The notes under the pieces are model-generated. The model saw only the letters and a program-made list of their open reading frames with translations. It had not been told where the DNA came from and did no database searches. DNA of 31,209 nucleotides, taken from contig DFFP01000038.1 of the NCBI GenBank assembly GCA_002372275.1, forward strand, positions 1 through 31,209, in the 5' to 3' direction. Made by a program: the position numbers and the translations under genes. Shown here piece after piece: positions 1 through 7,274 of this stretch (position 1 is its first letter; each line of letters begins with the position of its first letter). Source of the DNA: Alphaproteobacteria bacterium UBA3773 (GTDB lineage: Bacteria > Pseudomonadota > Alphaproteobacteria > RF32 > CAG-239).

Positions 1-119
1 TAATGAGTGGCAACAGTTATGTTCCCGGAAGATCCGGTAAAAGGATATACACTGTTCCGGAAGCTGTTGAGGCACTGGGAACAAAAAACAAAAATACGTT
101 TTCCATTAAATATCGATAA
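1..119 (+). CDS. Secreted-protein C-terminus (partial, cut by window edge)
   Basis: An open frame enters from the left edge and stops at TAA 117-119, leaving about 38 visible residues. The last part reads G-K-R-I-Y-T-V-P-E-A, then a short variable stretch, then N-K-N-T-F-S-I-K-Y-R-stop. The same tail closes the secreted LRR protein at 15360-16244 (GKKIYTVDEA ... NKNTFKLKYR), so this is most likely the end of a related secreted or surface protein. The ATG at position 3 is in frame but has no visible ribosome binding site and the frame is open before it, so I treat it as internal. No catalytic motif is visible. The tail's function (sorting, anchoring or folding) is unknown. No clear terminator follows; the next gene has its own promoter at once. 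Confidence 0.7.
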   Translation, partial: MSGNSYVPGRSGKRIYTVPEAVEALGTKNKNTFSIKYR

Positions 120-136
120 AAAATGTAATAAGCTTA

Positions 137-165
137 TTGACAAATTTTTTAATTTGTGTCATACT
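137..165 (+). promoter_or_regulatory. Sigma70-type promoter for the 99-aa orphan gene
   Basis: TTGACA (137-142), 17-bp spacer, CATACT (160-165); expected start near 172, leaving a leader of about 24 nt. The spacer holds an imperfect inverted repeat (AAATT/AATTT), and a perfect palindrome AATAAGCTTATT (127-138) touches the -35. Either could be an operator, but that is inference. Confidence 0.65.
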
Positions 166-195
166 TTTAACAAACAAAATTAAACAAAAATAATT

Positions 196-495
196 ATGAA
201 AAACAAAACATGTAAGGCTATCTTAGCCAAAAATTTGAGAAACTATCAAACAGAGTTGATAGAAGTGATAAACGAGAATACACTGCCGGATTATCGTCAG
301 GATTTTCTTGCGGCAGCAAAACTTATGGGAGTCGTGCAAAACGAACTCTTAAGTGAGGCTCCGGCTCAAGCTTCCTTCTTGAAGAGTTTGAAAGAGGAAG
401 TTGAAGTGCTTTTAAGTCGTACGTTTTTACCGACTTGCAAGCACGGTCTCAGTCAGTCATCATACGCTCTGTCAGAACTTCTTGATGAGTGTTAA
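196..495 (+). CDS. Hypothetical 99-aa protein, orphan, no Shine-Dalgarno
   Basis: I do not recognise this family. It is a small, soluble, mostly helical-looking protein with no signal peptide or membrane segment. Cysteines sit at residues 6, 81 and 99, the last being the final residue. The ATG at 196 is preceded by an A-rich leader (ACAAAATTAAACAAAAATAA) with no AGGA-like element, unlike most genes here. It has a strong TTGACA promoter at 137-165 and its own terminator at 505-530, so it is a monocistronic transcription unit. Base composition is somewhat richer in G+C than the neighbouring core genes. It shares these traits with the genes at 1164, 16573 and 17559. The tidy promoter-gene-terminator layout argues that it is real. 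Confidence 0.6.
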   Translation: MKNKTCKAILAKNLRNYQTELIEVINENTLPDYRQDFLAAAKLMGVVQNELLSEAPAQASFLKSLKEEVEVLLSRTFLPTCKHGLSQSSYALSELLDEC

Positions 496-504
496 ATAAA
501 AAAG

Positions 505-530
505 CGGAGTTTAAAAACTCCGTTTTTTTT
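505..530 (+). terminator. Rho-independent terminator of the 99-aa gene
   Basis: CGGAGTTT (505-512) pairs with AAACTCCG (515-522), followed by eight T (523-530). It lies 10 nt after the stop codon. Confidence 0.8.
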
Positions 531-547
531 GTAGACAGAAAACAAAT

Positions 548-585
548 AAAAAAACGCCGGAATAATTTTCCCGAGCGTTTTTTTT
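548..585 (-). terminator. Terminator of the HU gene (possibly bidirectional)
   Basis: AACGCCGG (553-560) pairs with CCGAGCGTT (571-579) with one bulge. It is flanked by an A run on the left and a T run on the right, so it can act for both strands. It lies about 20 nt beyond the HU stop. Confidence 0.7.
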
Positions 586-605
586 GAGATTTTAAATAAA
601 TAAAA

Positions 606-878
606 CTATTTAACAGCGTCTCTTAAAGCTTTACCGGCTTTGAATTTAGGAGCCTTAGAAGCGGCAATCTTAATTTCTTTACCTGTAGCAGGGTTGCGGC
701 CTTTACGAGCAGCACGTTTAGCAACAGAGTATGTACCAAAACCGATGATTTGAACTGTTTCACCTTTTTTCAAAGCTTTTGTAATAACAGCAATACCTGC
801 TGCCAAAACTTTAGAAACTTCTGCTTTTGTTGTGCCGGCTGTTTTTGCAACGTTTGCAACGAATTCTGTTTTATTCAT
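606..878 (-). CDS. hup: DNA-binding protein HU
   Basis: Ninety residues, the standard HU length. HU is a nucleoid protein that binds and bends DNA as a dimer. The N-terminal helix pair (MNKTEFV...) is followed by the beta-arm region. The HU signature is visible: GFGTYSVAKRAARKGRNPATGKEI, given here only as the segment at residues 47-70 with its key G-F-G, R-x-G-R-N-P and T-G sequence. The C-terminal helix ends KALRDAVK. The ATG at 876-878 has a good AGAAAGGA ribosome binding site. A TTGACA promoter lies at 931-958 and a terminator at 548-585, so the gene is monocistronic, as expected for an abundant protein. It could be called hupB; a single window cannot show whether other HU or IHF genes exist. 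Confidence 0.95.
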   Translation of the reverse strand: MNKTEFVANVAKTAGTTKAEVSKVLAAGIAVITKALKKGETVQIIGFGTYSVAKRAARKGRNPATGKEIKIAASKAPKFKAGKALRDAVK

Positions 879-930
879 ATTTTTTTCCTTTCTAAAAGTT
901 AGTAAGTGTTTTGTTAAACCTCACAAGCAA

Positions 931-958
931 ATGTTAGCTGTTTTAAGCCAAATGTCAA
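931..958 (-). promoter_or_regulatory. Promoter of HU
   Basis: On the minus strand TTGACA (958-953), 16-bp spacer, TAACAT (936-931). This leaves a leader of about 45-50 nt ahead of the HU start. Confidence 0.5.
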
Positions 959-1104
959 ATACTTATTTATCATTTATGCAATTTTTTTTAATTTAAAGCC
1001 CGATTTTATGGGTTTTAAGGCTATTTTTTTAAGTTCAAAGCATTTAGCACAAGCAAAATCACAATTCTGTTGTGTTATTTTGTGCGATTCGTTTTATTTT
1101 AAAC

Positions 1105-1143
1105 AAAAAAGAAGACCCCCATTAAAGGAGGTCTTCTTTTTAA
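1105..1143 (-). terminator. Strong terminator of the 735-aa lipoprotein gene
   Basis: Read on the minus strand: AAAAGAAGACCTCC, a short TTTAAT loop, GGGGGTCTTCTTTT, then T-rich sequence. The stem is about 14 bp with one G-T pair. It begins about 20 nt after the stop codon. Confidence 0.85.
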
Positions 1144-1163
1144 AGATTGTTTCATGTCTCGGT

Positions 1164-3371
1164 TTACTTCCAAAGGACGACTGCATTATTCATTTTCAGC
1201 GTAAATGTTCCGTCGCCGTTATCAATAGCTTGGAACTCTGAAATGATTGGGGTAGAGATACCCCAGTTCCACTTAGCTACCGTAGATGCTGCAATAACAG
1301 TAGCATCTCCGGTCCAAGCAGTCCAGATCCAGTCATCAGAACCGCTACGATTTTGTGTCTTTGCCGGAACCCAACCATAAGGTCTGTACTCAGCCGAGTT
1401 GTATTTCCTAAAATCGCCGTTATGGATGGTACCATTTGCGATCTCGGCAGCTGTCGGGAATACAGTCGAAGTCGGGGTTACAACCAATACTTTTTGCATT
1501 TGACCATTCAACTCACGATCAATTGCAAAACATTTGGCAATAACTTTTTGGCCTGAACCACCTACCAATGTACCCGGGAGAACCGGAACATAAGTAAGTT
1601 GAACGCCCAAAATTGTACCATCAACAACATCCTCAGCTTCCTTCTTAATGCGAAGGTTGCGATGAGCTGTTGCAGAAAGGTTCAATGACTGACCGTTAAC
1701 GGTGTATACTGCATTAACCGTATTAGCATACGGATAAACAGTATATTTGCCGTCACTCGATGGTGTTCCTTGTCCGATGTTTTGCCCCCCTTCGCTCAGA
1801 GCGAAGCTCGCTTTGAACGTTACAGAGAGGGTGTCATAACTGAGTGTTACATCACCATCTGCCGACCAACCATAGGTATTGCTAAAATTAACAGTACCAT
1901 TGGTAGCATTGTCGGTGTAAGTGCCGTTTCCGGTACCATTTGTACCGTTGCCGGTGGTGACGAAGTTAACGTTCTTCACGTCAACATCAGCACCATCCTG
2001 AGCATTCAAAGAAGCATTTAAGGTTGCCGTCTTTGACGTGATCAGTTGACGACCTTGCAGATTCCACTGAGCATAGAAATCAGCAGTTGCAGTAAAGGAG
2101 TTACCGTTCTTCGTTACAGAAGACTCTACAAAAGTATAAAGGATATAATCCTCTTCCTCTTGCATATAGGCAAGCTCCATCTCTTTCTCATCCATCGAGA
2201 CAGTACCGTCGATGTCATGCTTTTTGAGCATGACTTTCGGCTTCATAACAACACGATCATTGTCCACAGTGATGTCCGCATTTCTCAGGTTAACAGAGGT
2301 AATCTCGGTATAACCCATGAACGGTTTATTATCCTTGATGATTTTGTCATGCGAACAATCAAAGTCCGCACTTTGTCCATCATCAAAGGTATAATGCTCG
2401 GAGAACGTTGTCGTACGTTTTAAGAAACCGTTCGGCGTCACTACATCAGAAGTGCTCTTCATACCGGTTGTGTGGGTTGCCACCTCAACTGGTTGACCAA
2501 TGTTCCGAACTTTTGAGCTAGCCTTAGAAAGACGAGCTGTTACGGTCAGATTCATCGGCTCGGTTACCGAAGTGCGACTTTGCACGTTGTCGTAAACTTT
2601 AACGACATTGTCGTAAGAGTTTACGTTGAGCGTCGAGTTAAGCGTCGAAGTCATACCAGCATTTGCGACTGTCGCATCGAACTGATACGATTCGTTTTCT
2701 ACCGTGTCACGGCGACCCTGAATAGTGTCAAGTGTCAACAACACTAAGGTATGAGTCAAACTCAAAACCTGGCTGTTTGCACCTTGAATATATTCACTTG
2801 TAGCGGTGTACTTGTAGTACATCGTTACAACAACGGGAACGGCAATATAACCTTTCCCATTAATGGTCGGGTGAGTCTCGATGCCAATCTCTTTGTCACC
2901 TCTTTGAATACTCCATTTACCTTTCGTGAAAGTATAGGAAGTATCCTTTAAGGTTAAGATTACTTCAGAAGACTTCAGAGTGTCACGCTTGACAACACTG
3001 TCCTTTCCATTAGAAATGGAAACTCTGCAAAGCTCAGAAAAGTCTGTTACGAAGAATTTTCCTTGGCTTTTGCTTGAGCTAACACCTTCTTCAACAGAAC
3101 CGTAGCGGAGCACGAAATCTGCCGGCTTAAGATTCTCTACAAACAGAGAGTCAACCGTGTTTGCAACTGCCTGGATAGCACTCATATACATAAGTGAATC
3201 CAGACCATCTTTCCTGTTGTTTTCCGTAATCGTCTCGTAAGGCTTTCCGGGGTTAACTAGTGGTGTGGGAGGATCAATAGGACCCAGATCCAAACCATCT
3301 TCATTAAAAAACGAACAGGAAACCATAGAAACCATCATCATGATGATGGCAAAAAAATTAATCTTTTTCAT
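1164..3371 (-). CDS. Large predicted lipoprotein, 735 aa, unknown family
   Basis: I do not recognise a named family. The N-terminus is a lipoprotein-type signal (MKKINFFAIIMMMVSMVSC) with the candidate lipid-modified Cys at residue 19, followed by an acidic, proline-rich linker (NEDG, PIDPP). The rest is rich in Thr, Ser, Asn and Val in alternating patterns that suggest stacked beta-sandwich domains, consistent with an exported surface protein. A Gly/Asn/Thr-rich tract (GNGTNGTGNGTYTDNATNGT, near residues 475-495) looks like a linker or degenerate repeat. Aromatic patches near the C-terminus (DDWIWTAW) could bind ligand or sugar, which is speculation. There is no Shine-Dalgarno; the leader is A/T-rich (AAAAATAACACGTT before ATG). 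G+C is clearly above the neighbours (27 of 60 bases at 1981-2040). The relaxed lipobox and the leader resemble Bacteroidota genes, so transfer from a gut Bacteroidota is possible but unproven. Confidence 0.75.
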   Translation of the reverse strand: MKKINFFAIIMMMVSMVSCSFFNEDGLDLGPIDPPTPLVNPGKPYETITENNRKDGLDSLMYMSAIQAVANTVDSLFVENLKPADFVLRYGSVEEGVSSSKSQGKFFVTDFSELCRVSISNGKDSVVKRDTLKSSEVILTLKDTSYTFTKGKWSIQRGDKEIGIETHPTINGKGYIAVPVVVTMYYKYTATSEYIQGANSQVLSLTHTLVLLTLDTIQGRRDTVENESYQFDATVANAGMTSTLNSTLNVNSYDNVVKVYDNVQSRTSVTEPMNLTVTARLSKASSKVRNIGQPVEVATHTTGMKSTSDVVTPNGFLKRTTTFSEHYTFDDGQSADFDCSHDKIIKDNKPFMGYTEITSVNLRNADITVDNDRVVMKPKVMLKKHDIDGTVSMDEKEMELAYMQEEEDYILYTFVESSVTKNGNSFTATADFYAQWNLQGRQLITSKTATLNASLNAQDGADVDVKNVNFVTTGNGTNGTGNGTYTDNATNGTVNFSNTYGWSADGDVTLSYDTLSVTFKASFALSEGGQNIGQGTPSSDGKYTVYPYANTVNAVYTVNGQSLNLSATAHRNLRIKKEAEDVVDGTILGVQLTYVPVLPGTLVGGSGQKVIAKCFAIDRELNGQMQKVLVVTPTSTVFPTAAEIANGTIHNGDFRKYNSAEYRPYGWVPAKTQNRSGSDDWIWTAWTGDATVIAASTVAKWNWGISTPIISEFQAIDNGDGTFTLKMNNAVVLWK

Positions 3372-3494
3372 AACGTGTTATTTTTAAATTTATTTATATT
3401 ATCTTTTTTTGCCATACTGTACGAACATGAAAAAATCTTTTTCATTTCATTCTAATAAACAGCATTATTGGCATAATTATTTTCTTGTACTCAT

Positions 3495-3523
3495 AATGTA
3501 GCACATTTTTTTTAGATGGACAA
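3495..3523 (-). promoter_or_regulatory. Possible promoter of the 735-aa gene
   Basis: Minus strand TTGTCC (3523-3518), 17-bp spacer, TACATT (3500-3495). Both hexamers match consensus only 4 of 6, and the leader would be about 115 nt. This is a weak candidate. Confidence 0.25.
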
Positions 3524-3563
3524 GTAAAAAATACACAAAAAATGATTTTTTTTGTACAAAACG

Positions 3564-4433
3564 TTAAAAGTCTATATTTTTCAATGTTTCTAAGATGGAT
3601 GAAACAATGTCTTTTTGGATTTTTGTAAAATTAGAATTGTGATTAAGTTTTATTTCGTTTGCGTATAAAGAACGGTTAATTTCAAGTTGTAATGTATAAA
3701 TTTTTTTTCGAGGCTGGCAGTAATGAAAAGTCGTATATGCCCCGGAATAAGGCAGATTTTTATAAACGCTGTATCCTTTTGCCTTGATGTTTTGTTCCAA
3801 AAGACTGCTGATTTGAACAGGACAACTTTGCTCAAACAAATCACCGATACAAATATCAATATCCGAATCGTCTTGCATAATCGAACAAATTTTAGACGGC
3901 ATGGAATGGCAATCAAGAAGCAAACAGAATCCGAATTTGTCGACGCATTTTAAAATAAGTTCATTTAAGCGTGCGTGGTATACCTCATAAACATTTGAGA
4001 TTCGTTTTTGAACTTCAGAAAATTTTAAGGGTGCTTTATAAATCGCTTGACCGTCAGCTGTGACACGATGAATAAGACCATAGCCTGAACGACAACGACT
4101 GTTTTCATAAATCATCAAGTCAGAAGGATAATCATCAAACATATTTTCATCGAGCTCGATTTTATCTCGATTGACATCTAAAAATGCACGTGCTGTGTTG
4201 AGTTTGATGGCAGTTATATTTTGATTAAAAAGAGGAGAGAGGAGTTCATCGACAAGTAAATCTTCATTTGAGCGGAGTTCTTCAATGCTACGATTGGTCA
4301 CTTTTAAAAACTCTTCAGGAAAAAATTGTCCGGAATGCGGAATCGATAAAATAAGTGGCAAATTAAAATTTTCCGTATTGTATTCCGTATAAACTTGGAA
4401 TTTACTATAATCTATCTGAATATTTATTGTCAA
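3564..4433 (-). CDS. N-formylglutamate amidohydrolase family protein
   Basis: The 289-aa protein carries the family hallmarks: S-I-P-H-S-G near residue 31, N-R-D (D-V-N-R-D) near residue 95, L-D-C-H-S-M-P near residue 175, L-P-Y-S-G-A-Y-T in the C-terminal half, and L-Q-L-E-I-N-R-S-L-Y near the end. HutG-type members hydrolyse N-formylglutamate to glutamate and formate in histidine degradation; other members act on related formyl or amide substrates. The Asp/His/Glu residues in these motifs are the presumed zinc ligands. No other hut gene is in the window, so the substrate is open. The start is TTG (4433-4431), supported by AAGGA seven nt upstream; the first in-frame ATG lies deep inside the conserved region. 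The gene is divergent from tRNA-Val(GAC). Confidence 0.85.
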   Translation of the reverse strand: MTINIQIDYSKFQVYTEYNTENFNLPLILSIPHSGQFFPEEFLKVTNRSIEELRSNEDLLVDELLSPLFNQNITAIKLNTARAFLDVNRDKIELDENMFDDYPSDLMIYENSRCRSGYGLIHRVTADGQAIYKAPLKFSEVQKRISNVYEVYHARLNELILKCVDKFGFCLLLDCHSMPSKICSIMQDDSDIDICIGDLFEQSCPVQISSLLEQNIKAKGYSVYKNLPYSGAYTTFHYCQPRKKIYTLQLEINRSLYANEIKLNHNSNFTKIQKDIVSSILETLKNIDF

Positions 4434-4533
4434 ACAGGTATCCTTTTTATATTATATATAGCCTATATTAGGCGTTTAAGTCTTAATGTTTTCTAAAAAT
4501 CAAAAAAAAATGCAACAAATCTAAAAAAACTTC

Positions 4534-4562
4534 TTGATATTTATTTTTAGTTATGCTAACAA
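4534..4562 (+). promoter_or_regulatory. Probable promoter of tRNA-Val(GAC)
   Basis: TTGATA (4534-4539), 17-bp spacer, TAACAA (4557-4562). The predicted start is about 12 nt before the mature tRNA 5' end. Confidence 0.4.
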
Positions 4563-4580
4563 AACCTTGCTCAAGGATAT

Positions 4581-4721
<141 letters not shown>

Positions 4722-4824
4722 GCACGCAAGTTCGACGCCAAGCGAAAGGCGGACGGAAGAACGCCGGTTGCGTCAGCAATGAGCGCAGGCGCGGCCGAGA
4801 CTTTTATAAAAAAAGTCGCAGACC

Positions 4825-4920
4825 AGTCTTGTCATACTTTGGCATAAAAATACCGGCTTTATGCCGGTTTTTTTATTGGTGAATGAAAAAAAACTCTCGA
4901 ACTTGTGAGCCACAAGTTCG
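4825..4920 (+). repeat. Second, diverged copy of the tRNA 3' end, terminator and T-arm palindrome
   Basis: This segment repeats 4639-4735 at a constant offset of 186 bp. It begins with the tRNA-derived AGTCTTGTCATAC (4825-4837; first copy 4639-4651). The rest of the acceptor and CCA is replaced (TTTGGCA instead of CCACCAA). The terminator (4852-4874) and the following ATTGGTGAATGAAAAAAA are kept. It ends in a perfect hairpin CGAACTTGTG-AGC-CACAAGTTCG (4898-4920) whose arms are the tRNA T-arm sequence in antisense and sense. The 100 bp between the copies (about 4722-4824) are strikingly G+C-rich and hold further inverted repeats (for example GACGC ... GCGTC). No tRNA can be folded from this copy. 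Confidence 0.8.
4852..4874 (+). terminator. Duplicate terminator hairpin
   Basis: Same ACCGGC-TTTAT-GCCGGT stem-loop and T run as at 4666-4688. It has no gene directly ahead of it, so it is probably a relic or a back-up terminator. Confidence 0.7.
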
Positions 4921-5157
4921 TTTGTTTTTTGCTGAAAAATTAACATTTTGTCAACTATTAGCTTTTTTTGCTTGATTTTTAAAATAAATGTGTTAGAAAG
5001 GCCGAATGTTAATTTTTTATTAAACTTTTTATAAAGGAAGCAACGACCATTTTTAATTACTCTGTCAAAACCGCCTTATAACTATTATGTATGAAGTTCA
5101 TCATTCAACTTTTTAAGGTCAGTGTTTCAAAGATATTAAAGAAAGGATTTTTTGTTA
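4921..5157 (+). other. Gene-free leader region ahead of the lytic transglycosylase
   Basis: There is no gene of convincing size here. A likely promoter is TTGATT (4972-4977), 16-bp spacer, TAGAAA (4994-4999). It sits in an 18-base string (4963-4980) that is identical to the tRNA-Val(CAC) promoter region at 16317-16334. It would give a leader of roughly 150 nt for the gene at 5158. An AAAGGAAG sequence near 5034 looks like a ribosome binding site but no ATG, GTG or TTG follows at the right distance. A nine-codon ATG frame (5088-5117) lacks a ribosome binding site. Confidence 0.4.
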
Positions 5158-5766
5158 GTGTTTCGAAAGTTTATATTTATATTTGTGATTTCTTTTGCCG
5201 TTATTCATCCGATTAAAGCTCAAAAAGAAATGATTAAAGGCGAGAAAACAGATATTCTTTCACCCTATGATATGTGTGGCATCGCTGTTGCCCGTATGGA
5301 AAAGAAATATGAGATTAAAGACCATTTGCTTGAAACAATTGCAAGTGTTGAAACAGGTGTATGGAATCATCAAAAGAAAACGTTTGTTTCATGGCCGTGG
5401 TCTGTTAATGTGCATGGTAAGGGATATCGTTTCGATACAAAAGAAGAAGCCATAAAAGAAGTCAAACGTTTACAAAGCCAAGGCATTCAAAGCATTGATG
5501 TCGGGTGTATGCAAATCAGCTTAAAATTTCATGGAAATTCTTTTGAAAGTTTAGAAGATGCCTTTGAACCTGAAAAAAATGTGGAATACAGTGCCAAATT
5601 CTTAAAAAAATTATATCAACAAAAAGGTAGTTGGCAAAAAGCAGCTCTTGCTTATCATTCCAAGATTCCCGAATATGCTTTAAAATATAAAAACAGACTC
5701 TTGAAACGCTTTGAAAAAATCAAAGTAGCATTTTTAGATACATCAAAAGAAGCCTCACTTTTTTAA
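5158..5766 (+). CDS. Lytic transglycosylase (SLT-domain) secreted protein
   Basis: About 202 aa with an N-terminal signal peptide (hydrophobic FIFIFVISFAVI, cleavage likely after IKA). The mature part is a soluble-lytic-transglycosylase-like domain: L-E-T-I-A-S-V-E-T-G with the probable catalytic Glu at residue 65, the S-I-D-V-G-C-M-Q-I-S-L motif, and N-V-E-Y-S-A-K-F-L before a final A-A-L-A-Y-H-S. Such enzymes cleave peptidoglycan glycan strands, giving 1,6-anhydro ends, in the periplasm. I choose GTG 5158, ten nt after AAAGGA (5142-5147). TTG 5152 in the same frame is only four nt from it and is the alternative. A thioesterase gene follows 11 nt later with its own AAGGA, so the two are probably co-transcribed. 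A long leader precedes the gene. Confidence 0.85.
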   Translation: MFRKFIFIFVISFAVIHPIKAQKEMIKGEKTDILSPYDMCGIAVARMEKKYEIKDHLLETIASVETGVWNHQKKTFVSWPWSVNVHGKGYRFDTKEEAIKEVKRLQSQGIQSIDVGCMQISLKFHGNSFESLEDAFEPEKNVEYSAKFLKKLYQQKGSWQKAALAYHSKIPEYALKYKNRLLKRFEKIKVAFLDTSKEASLF

Positions 5767-5777
5767 GGAAAATCACA

Positions 5778-6509
5778 ATGGAAAAATTTGAAAAGATCTT
5801 TCAAATTCGTTCATATGAGTGTGATAAATTTGGCGCTTTACGGATTGTTTCGCTCATGAATCTTTTACAAGATGCGGCCGATTTGAGTGCTACACAACTT
5901 GGTTTTGGTTTTGATTTTTGTAAATCAACAGGTGTGAGCTGGGTTGGCACAAATTATAAAATCGAAATAAAAAGTTTACCCAAAGTACATGATAAAATAA
6001 CGTTTACAACCTGGCCATCAGGGGCAAATAAATTTATGGCTTTGCGTGATTTTAGAGCTTTTGATCAGAACGGAGAAGAGATTATCAAGGCAACCAGTCA
6101 ATGGATTTTGGTAGATGTTGTAAAAAAACGTCCGGTCAGCCTAAATACTTATTTGCCGGATTATATGTCCATTGATGAACATGTGATTGAACCAGAATTT
6201 GAAAAGTTGGCATCGCCTCAGCGCATTGATTTAAAAAAGCATTTTGAAGCACGTTTTGACGATATTGACCTGAACTGCCATGTCAATAATGCGATTTATC
6301 CCTTGTGGGCGGCAGAATCCCTTGATTCGGATTTCCATGAAAAATATGTTCTTTCTCATCTTGAAATTTCGTATAAAAAAGAATGTTTGTATGGGGAACA
6401 TGTTGAAGTTCAAACAGAAATAAACGGCTTAGAAACCAAACATGTTATTCTAACGGAAAACGGCGAAAAAGAGTTGGCTCTTTTACATCTGAAGTGGCAA
6501 GAAAGATGA
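5778..6509 (+). CDS. Acyl-ACP thioesterase family protein
   Basis: The 243-aa protein has the double-hotdog architecture of acyl-ACP thioesterases, which release fatty acids from acyl carrier protein in the cytoplasm. In the first hotdog (residues 1-135) I see R-S-Y-E-C-D-K-F-G, the A-T-Q-L-G-F-G segment and V-S-W-V. The second (about 150-243) holds the conserved D-I-D-L-N-C-H-V-N-N-A-I-Y segment with the D-x-N-x-H-V-N-N core. The length matches bacterial members. ATG 5778 follows AAGGA at a spacing of about eight. It lies 11 nt after the transglycosylase gene and ends before a bidirectional terminator at 6521-6549. The acyl-chain preference cannot be read from sequence. Confidence 0.88.
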   Translation: MEKFEKIFQIRSYECDKFGALRIVSLMNLLQDAADLSATQLGFGFDFCKSTGVSWVGTNYKIEIKSLPKVHDKITFTTWPSGANKFMALRDFRAFDQNGEEIIKATSQWILVDVVKKRPVSLNTYLPDYMSIDEHVIEPEFEKLASPQRIDLKKHFEARFDDIDLNCHVNNAIYPLWAAESLDSDFHEKYVLSHLEISYKKECLYGEHVEVQTEINGLETKHVILTENGEKELALLHLKWQER

Positions 6510-6520
6510 GTTTGATAAAT

Positions 6521-6549
6521 AAAAAAAAGGGCTTAAAGCCCTTTTTTTT
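6521..6549. terminator. Bidirectional terminator between convergent genes
   Basis: AAAGGGCT (6526-6533), loop TAA, AGCCCTTT (6537-6544), flanked by A and T runs. It serves the thioesterase gene on plus and the membrane-protein gene on minus. Confidence 0.85.
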
Positions 6550-6561
6550 AAGCTTCAACAT

Positions 6562-7257
6562 TTAAGCCGGTAATTTTTTAATGAAAATAAGTTGCAGAGC
6601 AATCATAATCAAGAAGAAAGCGATTGTTGAAATATGAATGCCTACAAAATACAACAAATAAGTTAAAACATATACACCGATAAACAAAAGTGTATTGAAA
6701 CGCATTTTACTCTTAAATGTCATTTCTTTGCGACATAAAGAACAAGAAAGCCCTGAAATAAGAGCATAAAATGCAACTGCAATTAAAAAGCACAAAAAGT
6801 TTAAGAAAGGTGCAACCAATATCGTTGTCCAAACAACAATACGGATCAGGCGATATAATAGAGGTGTATAATCTTTCTTTTCAAGTTTGATATCTGCCAA
6901 GTTCTGGCGACGGACTTCGCCTTCAGAAACCGAGTATAAATACGATTTTGTTAAATAAAGACCGGGTTTCGCGCCTTCCTCCAAAACCTCTTTTGTTGTA
7001 TCGAGAGTAATGGTAAAAGGTATACCGTGAAAGTCGTACGTATGTGTTATAACAGCATCTTGCGGCGAAACAACTTTACCGTTTTCAACCTCGATTGGAA
7101 AAAATTCATCTGCAAATTGTTGAATATGTGGAACAGCAGAAGGGAGGGTATGATGAATGTCGTATGCCGACAAGAAGGCAAGCAGTGTTCCGAGCAATAA
7201 AAGCCACAAAGCGCCGATTCCTTTCCCTTTTATGATGTAATCTGTTATTTTTTGCAT
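6562..7257 (-). CDS. Membrane protein, DUF1189-like
   Basis: The 231-aa protein has one N-terminal membrane segment (residues about 15-32), a soluble domain of roughly 110 residues (V-E-N-G-K-V-V-S-P-Q motif, Y-S-V-S-E-G-E), then three or four membrane helices in the C-terminal 100 residues. The layout and the I-E-V-E-N-G-K segment resemble DUF1189 proteins, whose role is unknown; I cannot be certain of the family. A C-x-x-C pair (S-C-S-L-C) lies in the loop between helices. ATG 7257 has a strong AAGGAGAG. The gene starts 17 nt after pgpA, so it is the second gene of that operon and may also act on the membrane. Confidence 0.7.
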   Translation of the reverse strand: MQKITDYIIKGKGIGALWLLLLGTLLAFLSAYDIHHTLPSAVPHIQQFADEFFPIEVENGKVVSPQDAVITHTYDFHGIPFTITLDTTKEVLEEGAKPGLYLTKSYLYSVSEGEVRRQNLADIKLEKKDYTPLLYRLIRIVVWTTILVAPFLNFLCFLIAVAFYALISGLSCSLCRKEMTFKSKMRFNTLLFIGVYVLTYLLYFVGIHISTIAFFLIMIALQLIFIKKLPA

Positions 7258-7274
7258 ATTTTCTCTCCTTTATA

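Noticed and set aside
1008..1241. Plus-strand open frame of 77 codons between HU and the lipoprotein gene
   Set aside because: It runs through the lipoprotein gene's terminator and into its coding region antisense, with no ribosome binding site.
3650..3953. Overlapping frames on both strands inside the formylglutamate amidohydrolase gene
   Set aside because: The gene on the minus strand has clear family motifs through this region, and the alternatives have none.
4825..4920. A second tRNA gene in the downstream repeat
   Set aside because: Only 13 bases of tRNA sequence remain; no acceptor, D or anticodon arm can be formed.
5088..5117. Nine-codon leader peptide (ATG to TAA)
   Set aside because: No ribosome binding site and no attenuator-like hairpin after it.
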